Below are positions 62,330 through 64,000 of a stretch of DNA of 64,000 nt, piece by piece (the stretch's first letter is position 1; the number at the start of each line of letters is the position of its first letter). The stretch is taken from the NCBI GenBank assembly GCA_965249185.1, contig CBDFLS010000002.1, positions 1,550,001 through 1,614,000 on the forward strand. The letters are read 5' to 3'. Under the pieces are notes generated by a model. That model was not told the origin of the DNA. It saw nothing but the letters and a program-made list of their open reading frames with translations, and searched no databases. The DNA is from CBDFLS01 sp965249185 (GTDB lineage Bacteria; Chloroflexota; Dehalococcoidia; Lucifugimonadales; Australimonadaceae). Made by a program: the position numbers and the translations under genes.

Positions 62330-63627
62330 AACAACACGGGCTCAAGGCCCAAGAGAGGAGATACACCGCCTATGGGAAAGAGAAGCACTGGGAGCTGGTC
62401 GGAGTCAAGGCCGGAGTGGGACCAGTTGGAGGACTGGGTTCGAGGTCAGGTCCAGGAGCTGATCCAGGAGTTGCTGGAGGAAGAGGTGACGGAGTTTCTA
62501 GGAAGGGCGAAGTCGGCCCGCAGGTCTGAGTCGGACAACGAGAGAGGCTATAGGAACGGATACGGCAGACCCCGAAGGCTTACGCTGAGTTCGGGAACGG
62601 TACAGCTGAGGAGGCCACGAGTCCGCAACACCGAAGAGGAGTTCGAGAGCCGGCTGCTGCCGCTGTTCGTCAACAGGACCAGGAAGGTTGCTGAGCTGAT
62701 CCCCCAGTTGTACCTACATGGCCTTTCCGAAGGTGACTTCGACCTGGCGGTGCGGGGACTGCTGGGAGAAGAGGCACCGATATCGGCGAGCACGGTAGCC
62801 CGGTTGAAGGATAAGTGGAACGATGAGCTTGCCCAATGGCGCGCTAGGCCCCTGGATGACCTGGAAGTGGTGTTGTGGGTGGATGGAGTCTACGTCAAGG
62901 CCGGTCTTGAGCGGGAGAAGGCGGCGATCCTGGTGGTGATGGCGGCCCTGAGCGACGGAAGGAAGGTGGTGGTGAGCGCGATTCCCGGATACAGGGAGTC
63001 CATAGAGAGCTGGTCCGATGTGCTCAGGGACATGAGGCGCCGCGGGCTGGAGTGCCCAAGACTGGTAATTGGAGACGGACATCGGGGCATCTGGGGAGCT
63101 CTGCGCAACGTCTATCCTCAGGCGGCCGAGCAACGCTGCTGGAACCACAAGGTCCTAAACGTACTGGACAGGCTTCCAAAGCGACAGCAGGACCAGGCCA
63201 AACTCATGCTGCGTACCATCCCCTACGCCCAGACTCGGACAGAGGCTGAGCGGCTCAGGACGGAGTTTACTAGATGGTGCCGCGACCACTCCTACGAAGC
63301 AGCCTGTGTGACCCTTGAGCGGGACTGGGACCGCATGATCACCTTCTATGACTTCCCCAAGGAGCACTGGCAGCACCTTCGCACGACGAACCCGGTGGAG
63401 TCACCCTTCGCTGCGCTCAGACTTCGGACCGATGCCGCCAAGCGCTACAAGAGGGTCGATCGGGCGATAGCGGTGATCTGGAAAATGTTGATGGTCGCCG
63501 AACAGCGCTTCAGGCGTCTGAAGGCCCCTGAGTTGATCGAAGACGTCTATCTCGGTGCACAGTATGCGGATGGAATCGCCATTGAATCAACGGCTGAGAA
63601 GGTCGCCGCCTGATGTCGTTTACACAC
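62294..63627 (+). mobile_element. IS256-family insertion sequence
   Basis: Ends GTGTGTAAACAGTCAGGCG and, read inward from the right, GTGTGTAAACGACATCAGGCG are inverted repeats. No target duplication is evident (CTCAAAAA on the left, CTATTGAC on the right). It carries an intact transposase. Confidence 0.9.
62372..63613 (+). CDS. IS256-family (mutator-type) transposase, intact
   Basis: 413 residues. An N-terminal domain (ELIQELLEEEVTEFLGRAKSAR, RNGYGRPRRLTLSSGTVQLRRPRVR) precedes a DDE core: VVLWVDGVYVKAG, CPRLVIGDGHRGIWGAL, and the terminal HWQHLRTTNPVESPFAALRLRT with the catalytic glutamate and the family C-x2-H-like region (RCWNHKVLNVLDRLPK). The frame is open and the ends are present, so it may be active. 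Confidence 0.95.
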   Translation: MGKRSTGSWSESRPEWDQLEDWVRGQVQELIQELLEEEVTEFLGRAKSARRSESDNERGYRNGYGRPRRLTLSSGTVQLRRPRVRNTEEEFESRLLPLFVNRTRKVAELIPQLYLHGLSEGDFDLAVRGLLGEEAPISASTVARLKDKWNDELAQWRARPLDDLEVVLWVDGVYVKAGLEREKAAILVVMAALSDGRKVVVSAIPGYRESIESWSDVLRDMRRRGLECPRLVIGDGHRGIWGALRNVYPQAAEQRCWNHKVLNVLDRLPKRQQDQAKLMLRTIPYAQTRTEAERLRTEFTRWCRDHSYEAACVTLERDWDRMITFYDFPKEHWQHLRTTNPVESPFAALRLRTDAAKRYKRVDRAIAVIWKMLMVAEQRFRRLKAPELIEDVYLGAQYADGIAIESTAEKVAA

Positions 63628-63680
63628 CTATTGACGTAACCTCACGCGTCGTCGAGGTTGTTCCAGGACTCATAAAGGAA

Positions 63681-64000
63681 GGGTAAAGTCCCATTTTAGC
63701 CACCGGATTAGCTTTGAAGCAGCTTGAACAATGTCTTAACCTGTTCTGGTCCCAACAGACGCCGATGATTGTAGCGCCAGACATACTCAGCAAGATAGAG
63801 GGGCAGCCGTTCTCGGCGGACTCCCCCTTTGGCTGCCAGACGCCGCTTGAGATAACCCCAGAAGCCCTCCAAGCCGTTGACGTGGCTCCCTTGCCGATCG
63901 CTGAACGCCTGGCTGTGGTCCACAAGCCGGTGGACGTAGCCCCCCGCTGCGACGCCCGTGTAGCTTGGTAAAGGTGTCCGAGCAGACGATGGAGCCACGT
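63681..64000 (-). mobile_element. IS1595-family insertion sequence, copy 3 (runs off the window)
   Basis: Begins GGGTAAAGTCCCATTTTAGCC, the same left end as copy 1. It continues beyond 64000, so the right end and any duplication are not visible. Confidence 0.92.
63708..64000 (-). pseudogene. IS1595 transposase C-terminal part, frameshifted
   Basis: The C-terminal part (SYTGVAAGGYVHRLVDHSQAFSDRQGSHVNGLEGFWGYL and onward) matches copy 1. An extra T near 63965 (TAGCTTGGTAAA against TAGCTGGTAAA in copies 1 and 2) shifts the frame, so the transposase is broken here. Confidence 0.85.

Overview
The window reads as a GC-rich, mostly aerobic heterotroph chromosome, most likely a Chloroflexota of the Dehalococcoidia/SAR202 type. 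That placement is an inference. It rests on the mix of flavin/F420-type enzymes, Rieske oxygenase, acyl-CoA dehydrogenase, metal-dependent amidohydrolase, dienelactone hydrolase, a persulfide dioxygenase-rhodanese gene, selA and the insertion-sequence set, and no rRNA or other phylogenetic marker is present to confirm it.

Positions 1 to about 33 kb are ordinary chromosome broken by insertion sequences. In order they hold: the start of an MFS gene leaving the window; an acyl-CoA dehydrogenase plus Rieske oxygenase pair; fhs; a frameshifted ISNCY/IS1202-like element; tRNA-Glu; argC with an LLM-type flavin oxidoreductase; a secretion-type ATPase with an amidohydrolase; an IS1595 element with clear target duplications; a minus-strand SDR/endonuclease III/histidine phosphatase set; a PPOX/F420 protein; rimI; a two-gene heterodimeric ABC exporter; a PAS-like membrane protein; a GNAT; a lipoprotein cytochrome c; a dienelactone hydrolase; an MFS transporter; tRNA-Leu(TAG); a persulfide dioxygenase-rhodanese gene cut in two by an IS1380 element; two tandem alpha/beta hydrolases; a second IS1595 copy; a D-2-hydroxyacid dehydrogenase; tRNA-Lys; selA; and tRNA-Leu(TAA).

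Positions 33.6 to 39.5 kb are a nest of insertion sequences. An IS1380 copy carries three tandem 550-bp repeats of its own terminal segment, is interrupted by a second complete IS1380 in the opposite orientation (TTAAC duplication), and is interrupted again by an IS3-family element (CTCATAG duplication). Its outer flanks carry no target duplication, and the DNA to the right starts inside the C-terminal part of a probable N-6 DNA methylase. A deletion or rearrangement therefore probably accompanied the build-up.

Positions 39.5 to 62 kb are an accessory, decayed mobile-element region. A large two-winged-helix protein resembling replication-relaxation proteins occurs four times, two near complete and two as inverted fragments. 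The two near-complete copies are each followed by a related non-coding block that leads into the start, or a relic of the start, of an excisionase-like gene. Between them lie a frameshifted dnaE2 C-terminal relic, a DUF7662-like/PIN gene pair that looks like an atypical toxin-antitoxin module, several lipoproteins, a large serine recombinase fused in frame to the C-terminal part of a metzincin protease, and a secreted protein of about 40 leucine-rich repeats. The window closes with a truncated Sel1-repeat gene, an IS256 element and a third, frameshifted IS1595 copy.
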